From the NCBI GenBank assembly GCA_035404185.1, contig DAONGN010000001.1, forward strand, positions 186,001 through 250,000: 64,000 nucleotides of DNA, written 5' to 3'. The translations under genes were made by a program, and so were the position numbers. The notes below the pieces were generated by a model. The model searched no databases, had not been told where the DNA came from, and saw nothing but the letters and a program-made list of their open reading frames with translations. Each line of letters begins with the position of its first letter. Position 1 is the first letter of the stretch. The DNA is from Candidatus Pacearchaeota archaeon (lineage in GTDB: Bacteria > Patescibacteriota > Minisyncoccia > Minisyncoccales > Minisyncoccaceae). Shown here piece by piece: positions 1 to 8,575 of this stretch.

Positions 1-589
1 GAATAAAAATAACCATTTGTTTTTGCATCATATTGGTCATTTGTGAAGTTTTGTCCTCTGCCGCTACTTTTGGTGCTGTTGGAGTTGATGTTTTTGCTTG
101 GAAAAATTGCGCTATTGCGGTAAGAACAGCTAAGTAGATATTAGGCTTAGACAAATCAATCCCTAAAAAGTACGGATTAATTGTTTGAGGCAGAGAAATA
201 AAAGAATATATCTGCGCTGGGTCAATGCTTATCCCTCCCTTAAAAACATAGAATAATGCCCAAATAATAGGGATCTGAATAAAAAGAAGGAATATCCCTG
301 AAAAAGGATTAAACTTCTTTTCTTTATACAAAGCCATCATTTCTTGAGCTTGCTTCTCTTGGCTATCTTTATGCTTATTCTGAATTTCTTTAAGCCTCGG
401 CTGAATCTCGGCCATAGCTTTTTGAGATTCTAATGCTTTTTTATTTAAAGGATTAGTTACTAATTTAACTAAAAGAGTAAGTCCGATTACGGCGATACCA
501 AAATTATTGGTATAAATATATATCAATATCAAAAAATTCAACATCGGTTGGTATAGAATAGTATTAAAGATTAATGAAAAAATATTCAC
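1..589 (-). CDS. yidC: Membrane protein insertase YidC (partial, 3' end outside window)
   Basis: Inserts and folds membrane proteins in the cytoplasmic membrane. The visible part starts with a GTG codon at 589, seven bases after the rnpA stop, and stays open to the window edge. It begins with a hydrophobic helix (SLIFNTILYQPML), then the family pattern of a second membrane segment, NPLNKKALESQKAM, a charged amphipathic linker rich in K/Q/E (EIQPRLKEIQNKHKDSQEK), and the KFNPFSGIFLLFIQIPIIWAL segment typical of the YidC/Oxa1 core. The N-terminus is short, as in Gram-positive and CPR YidC, with no large periplasmic domain. Neighbours rpmH-rnpA-yidC are the classic origin-side cluster. The start choice rests on frame continuity and the fit to short YidC proteins; the C-terminus is not visible. 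Confidence 0.9.
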   Translation of the reverse strand, partial: MNIFSLIFNTILYQPMLNFLILIYIYTNNFGIAVIGLTLLVKLVTNPLNKKALESQKAMAEIQPRLKEIQNKHKDSQEKQAQEMMALYKEKKFNPFSGIFLLFIQIPIIWALFYVFKGGISIDPAQIYSFISLPQTINPYFLGIDLSKPNIYLAVLTAIAQFFQAKTSTPTAPKVAAEDKTSQMTNMMQKQMVIFI

Positions 590-595
590 AATAGT

Positions 596-937
596 TTATT
601 TAATTATTTCTCCCTTACTTAAAAGATTTTCCAGGTCTTCTTTTATTTCCTTATACGTCATCTTGGTAATTGAGGGAAGCGAAACAACTACGATACTTAA
701 CCCTTCTTTTAGTTTATTTCTTTTTAATCTGACAATATCTCTCATTCTTCTCTTTACCTTATTTCTAACAACAGCTAACTTAGAAATTTTTTTACTAACC
801 ACGAAACCAATTCTTGTTTTATCGGTTCCATTTATAAGATACCTTAAAAAAACATATTTGCCTTTTAGGGTTCTTCCGCCTTTAAAAACCGCTTCGAATT
901 CTTTTTCTTTTTTAAGCCTGTTTTCTTTAGGCAACAT
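596..937 (-). CDS. rnpA: Ribonuclease P protein component
   Basis: Protein subunit of RNase P, which helps the catalytic RNA mature tRNA and tmRNA 5' ends. The 113-residue length is normal. It starts MLPKENRLKKEKEFEAVF, the usual substrate-cleft N-terminus, and carries the RNR-like basic helix VVRNKVKRRMRDIVR with the family signature arginines around residues 58-70, followed by VVVSLP near the C-terminus. It sits 8 bases after rpmH and just before yidC, the order seen in most bacteria, so the three genes are probably one transcript from the promoter upstream of rpmH. Annotation is secure from motif and synteny. Confidence 0.95.
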   Translation of the reverse strand: MLPKENRLKKEKEFEAVFKGGRTLKGKYVFLRYLINGTDKTRIGFVVSKKISKLAVVRNKVKRRMRDIVRLKRNKLKEGLSIVVVSLPSITKMTYKEIKEDLENLLSKGEIIK

Positions 938-944
938 AATTTTA

Positions 945-1079
945 TCAGACAGATAATTTGGCTCTGCCCTTACTTCTTCTCTTTGCTAAAACTTTCCTTC
1001 CACTACTAGTACTTGATCTTTCTAGAAATCCGTGAGATCTCTTTCTTTTCTTTTTTGCTGGTTGATAAGTTAAACTCAT
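945..1079 (-). CDS. rpmH: 50S ribosomal protein L34
   Basis: Small basic protein of the large ribosomal subunit. Reading leftward from the ATG at 1079 gives 44 residues that begin [19 protein letters not shown] and end [10 protein letters not shown] before a TGA stop at 945-947. The [10 protein letters not shown] segment and the [12 protein letters not shown] tail are L34 hallmarks. It was too short to stand out by length alone; synteny with rnpA and yidC and the match along its whole length make it certain. Confidence 0.96.
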   Translation of the reverse strand: MSLTYQPAKKKRKRSHGFLERSSTSSGRKVLAKRRSKGRAKLSV

Positions 1080-1108
1080 ATCATTATTTTATCTTAATTA
1101 TGTTTTAA

Positions 1109-1137
1109 ATCATATCAAAAAATGAAGGTTCGGTCAA
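1109..1137 (-). promoter_or_regulatory. Sigma70-type promoter for rpmH-rnpA-yidC
   Basis: On the minus strand TTGACC (1137-1132) is followed after 17 bases by TATGAT (1114-1109). Predicted start about 1102, about 22 bases before the rpmH ATG. This is one of the longer leaders in the window. Confidence 0.7.
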
Positions 1138-1231
1138 TCAAAAAATACTCTCAAAAACGCTCAAATTTATTAACCTTTTGTCCCCAGTCTTTCCACATCG
1201 CTTTTCTTACCCCTTTATTTTACAAGGCTTT

Positions 1232-1261
1232 TTGCCTGTTTGACATTATTTAAGGTATAAT
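1232..1261 (+). promoter_or_regulatory. Probable dnaA promoter
   Basis: A perfect TATAAT at 1256-1261 with TTGCCT 18 bases upstream (1232-1237). The -10 box touches the ATG at 1262, so transcription from it would begin near 1268, inside that first reading frame; this supports translation from the later ATG at 1289. Confidence 0.6.
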
Positions 1262-1288
1262 ATGCTTAATATTAATAAACAGAAAACC

Positions 1289-2647
1289 ATGACTAATGAA
1301 GAAATTTGGCAATCAGTGTTGTCTCAGATCCAATTGAATATTTCTCCGGCCAACTTTGCTACCTGGTTTGCCAATACCAAGGTCTCTTCTGTTGAAAACA
1401 ATGAGGCGACTATTTCTGTCCCAAATTCATTTTCTAAAGAATGGCTAGAGCAAAAATACCACAAAGATATTTTAAAAATATTAAAATCACTAGATGATAG
1501 TATTAGAGAAATAAAATACGTTGTTACTCCAATTAATGTTAAAATGTCTAGTTCTCAAAGAAGGGGAGTTAAAAAAGAAGAAACTATTGAACAATTAGGA
1601 TTTTCTGAATTAGAGGTAAGTAAGGAAACCAATCTTAATCCAAAATATACCTTTGACAACTTTATCATCGGACCATTCAATGAAATTGCTTACGCTGCTT
1701 CTATGGCTGTCGTTGAGGAACCAGGGAAAAACTACAATCCATTATTTGTATACGGAGATGTGGGACTAGGAAAAACTCATTTAATTCAAGCGATAGGAAA
1801 TAAAATAAAAGACGGCGATTCCAACAAAAAAGTCAAATACATTCCGGCTGAAAAATTAATTTCTACAATAGTTAACGCAATTAGAAACCAGAGCGTAGAA
1901 GAACTGAAGAAGAATTTACGTGACATTGATGTATTAATAGTTGATGATATCCAGTTTATTGCCGGGAAAGATAAAACCCAAGAGGAGTTCTTTCACACTT
2001 TTAATTCTTTATATCAAAAAAACAAACAGATAATTCTTTCTTCTGATAGGCATCCTAATAATATTCCCGCCCTAACCGAAAGACTAAAATCTAGATTCAA
2101 TGGGGGAATGATTGCTGATATTAATACTCCCGATTACGAAACTAGAATGGCTATTTTAAAACAAAAAATTGAAGAAAAAAATACAAACATTCCAACTGAT
2201 GTTTTGGAATATATCGCTAATAATATTCAAAAAAACGTAAGAGAGCTTGAAAGCGCTATTAATAGAATAATTATTTATAAAAAAACGAACAACAAGACGA
2301 TAGAATTAGAAGACGCAAAAAAATTACTTAAAAACATTATTGTTTCTCCAAGCAAAATAACAAATTATAAGAAGATAGTTGAATCAATTACTGAATTCTA
2401 TGATATTCCTTCTGGCAACATGTTCTTCTCTTCAAGAAAAAAAGAGTTCGCTAGACCAAGACAAATTGCCATGTATTTATTAAAAAAAGAGTTAAAAATG
2501 TCTTATTCAGAAATAGGTAGAAAGTTCGGAGGAAAAGACCATACAACCGTAATTCATGCGTGTCAATTGATTGAAAAAGAATACGAAGAAAATGAAAAAA
2601 TACACCAAGAAGTAGAATTAATCTTACAAAGAATATATAGTAAATAG
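1289..2647 (+). CDS. dnaA: Chromosomal replication initiator DnaA
   Basis: AAA+ initiator that binds DnaA boxes and melts the origin. Domain I is visible at the N-terminus (NEEIWQSVLSQIQ, NFATWF). The AAA+ core has Walker A GDVGLGKTH, Walker B VLIVDDIQFIAG and the sensor region around TERLKSRF. The C-terminal domain IV carries the DnaA-box helix-turn-helix with the signature GGKDHTTVIHAC. The frame is open from an ATG at 1262, but a TATAAT -10 box ends at 1261, so the in-frame ATG at 1289 (MTNEEIW), which also matches the usual family start, is preferred. From there the protein has 452 residues. Domain II is short. dnaN follows after a 242-base gap with DnaA boxes, the classic dnaA-oriC-dnaN layout. 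Confidence 0.96.
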   Translation: MTNEEIWQSVLSQIQLNISPANFATWFANTKVSSVENNEATISVPNSFSKEWLEQKYHKDILKILKSLDDSIREIKYVVTPINVKMSSSQRRGVKKEETIEQLGFSELEVSKETNLNPKYTFDNFIIGPFNEIAYAASMAVVEEPGKNYNPLFVYGDVGLGKTHLIQAIGNKIKDGDSNKKVKYIPAEKLISTIVNAIRNQSVEELKKNLRDIDVLIVDDIQFIAGKDKTQEEFFHTFNSLYQKNKQIILSSDRHPNNIPALTERLKSRFNGGMIADINTPDYETRMAILKQKIEEKNTNIPTDVLEYIANNIQKNVRELESAINRIIIYKKTNNKTIELEDAKKLLKNIIVSPSKITNYKKIVESITEFYDIPSGNMFFSSRKKEFARPRQIAMYLLKKELKMSYSEIGRKFGGKDHTTVIHACQLIEKEYEENEKIHQEVELILQRIYSK

Positions 2648-2889
2648 TGTGGAAAACTTGAGAGGTATGAAGGGAAAAAGTATAGATAAAAATTGATTTA
2701 AAAAAGTTATACAATTTACAACACAAAGATAACCATAAAAACAACCCAACTTATCCACAATATTATTTTAATAAAATCATTTTAAATAAAAGAAAAATTA
2801 ACTTTAATTAAGTTTATCCACGAAATTAAGAACACTAATAGTAATAATAAAAAATAAAACTTATATTTATAAGATAAAAAAACAAACAT
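2648..2889. other. oriC: Candidate replication origin (oriC) with DnaA boxes
   Basis: The 242-base gap between dnaA and dnaN is extremely AT-rich. It holds a perfect DnaA box TTATCCACA at 2751-2759, a one-mismatch box TTATCCACG at 2814-2822, and an inverted one-mismatch box TTTTCCACA (minus strand of 2648-2656). AT-only tracts between and after the boxes could be the unwinding element. The neighbouring rpmH-rnpA-yidC cluster and divergent gene directions support an origin here. Not proven; GC skew over the whole chromosome would settle it. Confidence 0.75.
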
Positions 2890-4023
2890 ATGAATTTCAC
2901 AATTTTAGTTAAAGAATTTAAAAAAGGAATAGGCATGGCAGAAAAAATTACAGGGAAAAATTTAACCCTACCTATTCTAGATAATGTGTTGATAGAGGCG
3001 TTACCTAATTTTTTAAAACTATCCTCGACAGATCTTGAGGTTGGTATTCAGTGGTGGGGGCTTTGTAAAACAGAAAAAGAGGGCAAAATTGCCGTTCCTG
3101 CAAGATTTTTAAATCAATTAATAGGATCATTGCCAGACGATAAAGTTAATATCAAAGAAAAAGGAAATTCTTTGACAGTAGAATCAAAAAACTTAAAAAC
3201 TCAGATTAAAGGATTCTCTGCTGATGATTTTCCGATTATTCCATCTTTTTTAAGAGAAATATATATTGAGGTAGACGGAAAGAAATTAAAAGATGGATTA
3301 ATGAGCGTTGTTGATATTGCTAGTCCATCACAAATTAGACCAGAAATTTCAGGGATATATTTTACCTTTACCAAAGATTCAGTTAAGCTGGTCGCTACAG
3401 ATAGTTTTAGATTAGGAGAAAAAACAATTCATTTGAAATCTGGATTTAAAAATTTATTTAACAAAGAAGTAAGCTTTATCCTTCCTCAGAAAACAATTAG
3501 AGAATTAATTAACGTTTTGCCAGATGAAGAAAAAATCGTTAGAATATATCTTTCTGATTCACAAGTATTATTCGAAACGTTTTTGTCTAATTCAGATCAT
3601 CCAGAAATTAATTTAATTTCAAGACAGATAGACGGAGAATATCCTTCATACCAAGAAATTATTCCTAAGGAAAGTAAAACGAAATTAACATTGAATAAAG
3701 AAGAATTAATTAAGCAAATTAAAACAGCAGGATTGTTTGGAGGAAGGACTAACGAGGTGGTTATAAAAGCAGAAGCAGGAGGGAAAGAAATAGAAATAAA
3801 AAGCCAGGATTCAGAAATAGGGGAAAGTGAATTATCTGTGTCTTCAAAAATAGAAGGAGAAAGCGTAAAAGCTTCTTTTAACTGGAAGTTCGTCCTAGAC
3901 GGTCTTTCAAATATGAAAAGCTCAGAAGTACTATTTGAGCTTCAAGGAGGAGATGGACCGGCAGTAATTAGACCCATCGGAGACGCTAGTTATATTTATG
4001 TAATTATGCCGATAAAGATGTAA
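2890..4023 (+). CDS. dnaN: DNA polymerase III beta subunit (sliding clamp)
   Basis: Ring-shaped processivity factor for the replicative polymerase and docking platform for repair enzymes. The 377-residue length is normal for the three-domain clamp. The N-terminus (MNFTILVKEFKKGIGMAEK ... LPILDNVLIEA) and the C-terminal VIMPIKM end match the family, where the C-terminal residues flank the peptide-binding pocket. It follows the candidate origin and ends 11 bases before a strong terminator hairpin. The ATG lies in an A-rich context with no Shine-Dalgarno sequence. Its presence matters for the EndoQ gene at 32020, whose C-terminal pentapeptide looks like a clamp-binding motif. Confidence 0.95.
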   Translation: MNFTILVKEFKKGIGMAEKITGKNLTLPILDNVLIEALPNFLKLSSTDLEVGIQWWGLCKTEKEGKIAVPARFLNQLIGSLPDDKVNIKEKGNSLTVESKNLKTQIKGFSADDFPIIPSFLREIYIEVDGKKLKDGLMSVVDIASPSQIRPEISGIYFTFTKDSVKLVATDSFRLGEKTIHLKSGFKNLFNKEVSFILPQKTIRELINVLPDEEKIVRIYLSDSQVLFETFLSNSDHPEINLISRQIDGEYPSYQEIIPKESKTKLTLNKEELIKQIKTAGLFGGRTNEVVIKAEAGGKEIEIKSQDSEIGESELSVSSKIEGESVKASFNWKFVLDGLSNMKSSEVLFELQGGDGPAVIRPIGDASYIYVIMPIKM

Positions 4024-4034
4024 GATTTCATGCT

Positions 4035-4070
4035 AAAAGGTGGGCTAAATTATGCCCACCTTTTGTTTTA
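4035..4070. terminator. Bidirectional terminator between dnaN and the PBP gene
   Basis: Perfect 11-bp stem AAAAGGTGGGC (4035-4045) / GCCCACCTTTT (4054-4064) with loop TAAATTAT, followed by a T-rich tail on the plus strand and a T run on the minus strand. It separates convergent dnaN and the PBP gene. Confidence 0.9.
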
Positions 4071-4100
4071 AGAAAGATATTGTTTTCAAGCTGATTAAGT

Positions 4101-6023
4101 CTAATCCATTACTAACGGCACCTCTGACCCTGGTTCTACTGGTTGAGATGTTTCTTGGTCTTTTGCTTTTGTATTTAATTCAATAGATTTTAATACTAAG
4201 GCTCTCCATATTGGACCAGCTGCCTGTTCACCGATTGCAGACATTTTAGTATGATTATTATTACCAGCCCACACAACGACTACGGCGTCACTAGTATATC
4301 CGACAGTCCAACCATCTTTACTTTCTTGAGATGTTCCTGTCTTTACAGCTACTTTATAATTATCAAATCTTAAAAGTGAGTGAGCGCCGAACATTGGAGC
4401 TCTAGCATCATTGTCTGATAAAATACTAGTAATTGTTTCACAAACGCTACTTTCTAAAACTTTTCTTGGAGTTTTGTGGTTTTCATAAATAACATTTCCT
4501 TGACTGTCTTCTATCTTTAAAATAACCGATGGGTCTATTTTGTAACCATTACTAGAAAAGACGCTAAAAGCGGTAGCCATATCAAGAAGTTTTACATCGG
4601 CTGCTCCTAGGGCAAAAGACAAACCATATTTTGAATTGTCATTTCCTAATGTAGTTATCCCCATTGCCTTAGCCATATTAATAGCATTTTGTAGTCCCGC
4701 GTATTCGTTTAAAACCTTAACAGCAGGGATATTTAATGATTGAGCCAATGCACTTCTTATAGTTAGAGCTCCGCGGAAACGGCCATCATAGTTATTAGGG
4801 GCATATCCATTATAATTAACTGGCTCATCAACTACTATCGTACTATCGGTCGCTCCATTACGAAAAGCGGTAGCATATATTATTGGTTTAAAAGAAGATC
4901 CTGGCTGTCTTATTGATTGTACGGCTACATTATAGCTTGGTACAAATTTACAGGTTGTTGCTGGATCACAACCCTTAGGCAGTGGTTCACCATAAGGATC
5001 AGCTGAACCAACCATGGCTAAAACTTCGCCAGTCTTGGGAGCCATGACAATCGCAGCCGCATTGTAAGCTCCAAAGTTTACCATATTTTTAGCTACATTT
5101 GTTTTAACAATTTCTTCGGCTGATTTTTGCAGATCCCAATCTAAAGTAGTATAAATTTTTAAACCTTTAGTTTGTAAGAAGTCAGCACCGTAAGTGTCTT
5201 CGATTTGTTGTTTAACATAAGTAACAAAATGATAGGCTAGGGTGGTATTTGGCAGTTTTGAAATTTTTATTTCTTCAGCTGCTGCTGCCTTTTCTTGCTC
5301 TGCAGTTATATATCCCTCTTCTCTCATTCTTTGTAGTACAAGATTTTTCCTTACCATCAATTTGTCAAAATTAGGTCCGTAAGGGGAATAATAGCTAGGC
5401 AATTGAATTATAGCTGCAAGCATGGCTGCTTCAGGAAGGCTTATATCTTGGATTGGTTTTTGAAAATAAGTTAAGGAAGCTTCTTCAGCGCCATAAATAT
5501 TTACTCCGAAAGGAACCTGATTAAGATACCATTCTAAAATTTGATTCTTAGGGTACTTTCTGTCTAGTTCTATAGAGAGAACAGCTTCTTTAATTTTTCT
5601 GCCCAATGATTTTTCTGGAGTTAAAAAAGTAGAACGAATTAATTGTTGAGTGATTGTGGAAGCTCCGCGCAATTCTCCTTTTTCTACATTTGATATTAAC
5701 GCTCCCAATAGGCCAGTTAAATCAATGCCAAAATGACTGTAAAAACGATGGTCTTCAGTGGCGATCACGGCTTTTTGTAAATTGTCGGGAATTTGAGAGA
5801 GAGGAACGTAGGTTCTTTTTTCTTCTCCGTAAACATTCGATAACAATATTTTGCCAGTGCGGTCATATATTTTAGTTGACTGGTTTATTTCTGCTTCCGT
5901 GAAGACTTCGGGACGAGGAAGATCTCTTAAAAAGGCAAAAAACATAAAAATACAAGCAGCCAAAAAGGCTATAAGTGTAAAGACAAAGAGTCTTTTATTG
6001 TTTTTAATTTTAAATTTAATCAT
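4101..6023 (-). CDS. Class A penicillin-binding protein (glycosyltransferase/transpeptidase)
   Basis: Bifunctional peptidoglycan synthase. Residues about 10-30 form one membrane anchor (LFVFTLIAFLAACIFMFFAFL). The GT51 glycosyltransferase domain follows, with EDHRFYSHFGID and GASTITQQLIR motifs, and RKIKEAVLSIELDRKYPK. The transpeptidase domain has the nucleophile motif SSFK near residue 375 (RQPGSSFKPIIY), SLN (AQSLNIPAV) and KTGTS near 560. All catalytic motifs look intact, so the cell makes cross-linked peptidoglycan, in line with the Mur ligase and MltG genes in the window. The 640-residue size is compact for PBP1A, lacking the extra OB-like domain. It is a lone gene bounded by terminators and the divergent tyrS. 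Confidence 0.93.
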   Translation of the reverse strand: MIKFKIKNNKRLFVFTLIAFLAACIFMFFAFLRDLPRPEVFTEAEINQSTKIYDRTGKILLSNVYGEEKRTYVPLSQIPDNLQKAVIATEDHRFYSHFGIDLTGLLGALISNVEKGELRGASTITQQLIRSTFLTPEKSLGRKIKEAVLSIELDRKYPKNQILEWYLNQVPFGVNIYGAEEASLTYFQKPIQDISLPEAAMLAAIIQLPSYYSPYGPNFDKLMVRKNLVLQRMREEGYITAEQEKAAAAEEIKISKLPNTTLAYHFVTYVKQQIEDTYGADFLQTKGLKIYTTLDWDLQKSAEEIVKTNVAKNMVNFGAYNAAAIVMAPKTGEVLAMVGSADPYGEPLPKGCDPATTCKFVPSYNVAVQSIRQPGSSFKPIIYATAFRNGATDSTIVVDEPVNYNGYAPNNYDGRFRGALTIRSALAQSLNIPAVKVLNEYAGLQNAINMAKAMGITTLGNDNSKYGLSFALGAADVKLLDMATAFSVFSSNGYKIDPSVILKIEDSQGNVIYENHKTPRKVLESSVCETITSILSDNDARAPMFGAHSLLRFDNYKVAVKTGTSQESKDGWTVGYTSDAVVVVWAGNNNHTKMSAIGEQAAGPIWRALVLKSIELNTKAKDQETSQPVEPGSEVPLVMD

Positions 6024-6064
6024 GTTTTAATACTATCATTTCTTTTTATTTTTGAACATATTTA

Positions 6065-6073
6065 TGCTATAGT
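6065..6073 (+). promoter_or_regulatory. Extended -10 promoter of tyrS
   Basis: TGC-TATAGT: an extended -10 element at 6065-6073, only 8 bases before the tyrS ATG. No good -35 was seen. Transcription would start at or 1-3 bases before the ATG, giving a near-leaderless mRNA. Confidence 0.5.
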
Positions 6074-6081
6074 TTAAATAT

Positions 6082-7290
6082 ATGAAAATAATAGTAGATG
6101 AAGAAAAAATAAACGAAATATTAAGCAGGGGAACCGAAGACATTATTGATAAAGAGCATCTTAAGAAAAAATTAATGTCAGGCAAGCAGCTTAATATTAA
6201 GTTTGGTATTGATCCAACCGGACCCAAGATTCATTTAGGGAGGGCAACTATATTAATGAAGCTAAAAGACTTCCAAGATTTGGGACATAAGATTACTTTA
6301 ATCATTGGAGACTTCACGGCTTTAATTGGAGATGCTTCCGATAAAGATTCAATTAGAAAACCTTTAACAGAAAAAGAGATTAAAGAAAATTTGAAAGATT
6401 ATCTTTCTCAAATAGGAAAGATCTTAGATTTAAAGAAAGTTGAAGTTAAACACAATAAAGACTGGTTTGGTAAAATGAAAGCCGAAGAATTAATTAGGTT
6501 GGCGATGAATTTTACAGCGCAACAAATGATTCAAAGAAGAAACTTCAAGGAAAGATGGGATAACGAAAAGCCAATTGGAGTCCATGAATTATTATATCCA
6601 TTATTACAAGGATACGATTCGGTGGTAATTAAATCTGATTTAGAAATTGGAGGATTTGATCAATTATTTAATTTAAAAGCAGGGAGAGAACTACAAAAGA
6701 TATTCAATCAAGAACCACAAGACGTGATGACCTTAAGAATGATTTATGGATTAGACGGAAGGAAGATGTCTACTTCATGGGGCAATGTTATTAATATCTT
6801 AGATAATCCTAAAGACATGTTTGGGAAATTAATGACATTAAATGATGATTTAATTATTGGATACTTTGAATCTTGCACGAGAGTGCCGATGTTACAAATC
6901 AATGAATTTAAAAATAGCCTAGAAAGGAAGGAGATGAACCCCAAAGCTATTAAAAAAATACTGGCCAAAGAAATTATTACTTTCTTTTACGACGGGGAAA
7001 AAGCTAAAGAAGCAGAAAAAGAATTTGAACAGGTTTTTGAAGATAAAAAACTTCCTTCAGAAATAGAGGAAATTAAAATAAACGAAAAAAAGATAAATGT
7101 TCAAGATTTATTAGTCAAGTTAAGCCTAGCTTCTTCAAAAGGGGAGGCGAAAAGATTAATAGAGCAAGGAGGAGTAAGAGCAATAAAAGGAGAAAACATC
7201 GAAGAAATTAAAGATTGGCAATTGGAAATGCAGATAGAAAAAGGAATAATTATTCAGGTAGGGAAAAGAAATTTTAGAAAGATTAGTTAA
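6082..7290 (+). CDS. tyrS: Tyrosyl-tRNA synthetase
   Basis: Class I synthetase charging tRNA-Tyr. The HIGH-type motif reads HLGR at residues 51-54 (DPTGPKIHLGRATIL), and the second class I motif is KMSTS near residue 228 (DGRKMSTSWGN). A C-terminal S4 RNA-binding domain follows (VQDLLVKLSLASSKGEAKRL, EQGGVRA). Length 402 is normal for the TyrZ-like subgroup. Its stop codon overlaps the stop of the convergent ruvC by 4 bases. The mRNA is probably near-leaderless, since a TATAGT box ends 8 bases before the ATG. Confidence 0.95.
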   Translation: MKIIVDEEKINEILSRGTEDIIDKEHLKKKLMSGKQLNIKFGIDPTGPKIHLGRATILMKLKDFQDLGHKITLIIGDFTALIGDASDKDSIRKPLTEKEIKENLKDYLSQIGKILDLKKVEVKHNKDWFGKMKAEELIRLAMNFTAQQMIQRRNFKERWDNEKPIGVHELLYPLLQGYDSVVIKSDLEIGGFDQLFNLKAGRELQKIFNQEPQDVMTLRMIYGLDGRKMSTSWGNVINILDNPKDMFGKLMTLNDDLIIGYFESCTRVPMLQINEFKNSLERKEMNPKAIKKILAKEIITFFYDGEKAKEAEKEFEQVFEDKKLPSEIEEIKINEKKINVQDLLVKLSLASSKGEAKRLIEQGGVRAIKGENIEEIKDWQLEMQIEKGIIIQVGKRNFRKIS

Positions 7291-7772
7291 TCAAATTTAC
7301 ACTTATCAGCGCAATAGATGGCTAAAGCTAATGCGTCAGCGGCATCGTCTGGTTTAGGTAGTTTTTCTAGACACAATAAATTTTGAACCATTTTTTGAAC
7401 TTGATTTTTTGTTGCTTTACCATATCCAGTAACAGAAGTTTTTGCTTGCATAGGAGTAACTTCAATAAAGGGGATATTCTTTTTTGAAAGCGTATAAATA
7501 ATAACTCCCCTGGCTTGGCTTACTGGCATCGCAGTTTTAAGGTTTTTAAAAAAGAAAAGACTTTCTACGGCTGCCATTTCTGGCTTATACTTCTTAATGA
7601 TTTCGTTTAAATCAAAATTGAGTTGAATTAATCTTTCTCCCATGTTTTGTTTAGGGGAAGTTTGGATTATTCCATAATCAAGACAAACAATTTGTTTCTT
7701 GTTTTTCTTTTTGTAATCGATCACACCGAAGCCGGTAGTAGCAGTGCCCGGATCAATACCTAAAATTATCAT
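7287..7772 (-). CDS. ruvC: Holliday junction resolvase RuvC
   Basis: Endonuclease that resolves Holliday junctions with RuvAB. The RNase H-like fold begins MIILGIDPGTATTGFGVIDY with the catalytic Asp7; the second acidic residue lies in AAVESLFFFKN and the last two in KPDDAADALALAIYC. All four metal ligands appear present. At 161 residues it is full length. The ATG overlaps the yebC stop by 4 bases (ATGA), so yebC and ruvC are translationally coupled; yebC-ruvC pairing is common. ruvB and ruvA are also in this window but in separate units. Confidence 0.95.
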   Translation of the reverse strand: MIILGIDPGTATTGFGVIDYKKKNKKQIVCLDYGIIQTSPKQNMGERLIQLNFDLNEIIKKYKPEMAAVESLFFFKNLKTAMPVSQARGVIIYTLSKKNIPFIEVTPMQAKTSVTGYGKATKNQVQKMVQNLLCLEKLPKPDDAADALALAIYCADKCKFD

Positions 7773-8482
7773 ATATTAGTATATATGTTTTGTACGTCGT
7801 CATGTTCGTCTAGAGATTCAAAGAATTTTTCGAATTTTTCTCTAGTAGCATCATCAACAGTCATATTTTCATTAGGAACCCATTCTAAAGCAGCTGATTC
7901 TAATTTTAGTCCTTTTTCTTCTAGGGATTTTTTTGTTTTTTCTAATTCTTCAGATTTGACGTAGAGGTAGAGAGTATTTTCTTGCCATTCAATATCTTCA
8001 GCTCCAGCTTCAATAGCCGTTAACTCTAAATCTTCTTTATTTTTATTGGTTGAGTCAATAGAAATAACTCCTTTCTTTTCAAACATCCATTTAATTCCTC
8101 CCTCGTTTACTGTCTTTCCTCCTTTTTGATTGATAATAAGTTTCAATTCTCCAAACGACCTGTTTTTATTATCAGTAATTCCTTCAATTATTACAGCTGA
8201 ACCTCCTGGTCCGTAGGCTTCTAATAAGAATTCCTCATATGTAAAACCTTCTAATTCTCCTGAGCCTTTTTTAACTGCTTTATCGATACTGTCAGCCGGC
8301 ATATTCATTGCTTTAGCTTTTTCTACAACCGACCTTAACTTTGCATTAAAAGTTGTGTCCGAACCACCATCTTTAGCTGCAACAGAGATTTCTTTAGAAA
8401 GTTTAGAAAATATTTTGCTTCTCTTGGCATCTTCAGCGCCTTTTTTGATTTTAATATTATGAAAATGGGAATGACCGCTCAT
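7769..8482 (-). CDS. yebC: YebC/PmpR family (TACO1-like) regulatory protein
   Basis: Conserved protein of the YebC/TACO1 family, described in different species as a transcription regulator or as a ribosome-associated factor easing translation of difficult peptide stretches. The 237-residue protein opens with the signature MSGHSHFHNIKIKKGAEDAKR (the family usually has GHSKW.NI) and continues through SKLSKEISVAAKDGG and the acidic central domain EAYGPGGSAVIIEGITDNKNR. The usual Lys-Trp of the opening motif is His-Phe here, a small deviation. It is coupled to ruvC by a 4-base overlap. Confidence 0.93.
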   Translation of the reverse strand: MSGHSHFHNIKIKKGAEDAKRSKIFSKLSKEISVAAKDGGSDTTFNAKLRSVVEKAKAMNMPADSIDKAVKKGSGELEGFTYEEFLLEAYGPGGSAVIIEGITDNKNRSFGELKLIINQKGGKTVNEGGIKWMFEKKGVISIDSTNKNKEDLELTAIEAGAEDIEWQENTLYLYVKSEELEKTKKSLEEKGLKLESAALEWVPNENMTVDDATREKFEKFFESLDEHDDVQNIYTNI

Positions 8483-8543
8483 ATTTTTGTTTCTTTAACT
8501 ATATAACTGCATCTTAACCTAAAAGGTTAAAAAATTCAACCAA

Positions 8544-8575
8544 AGAAAAATCCCGCTTTTGCGGGGGAATTTTTC
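8544..8575 (-). terminator. Terminator of the FBP aldolase/phosphatase gene
   Basis: On the minus strand a CCCGC/GCGGG stem with AAAA loop (8552-8565) is extended by an A/T-rich lower stem and followed by ATTTTTCTTT. It lies immediately after the stop of the leftward gene ending at 8575. Confidence 0.85.

Noticed and set aside
1240..1261. TTGACA at 1240-1245 as the dnaA -35 box
   Set aside because: Only 10 bases from the TATAAT, too short for a functional sigma70 promoter.
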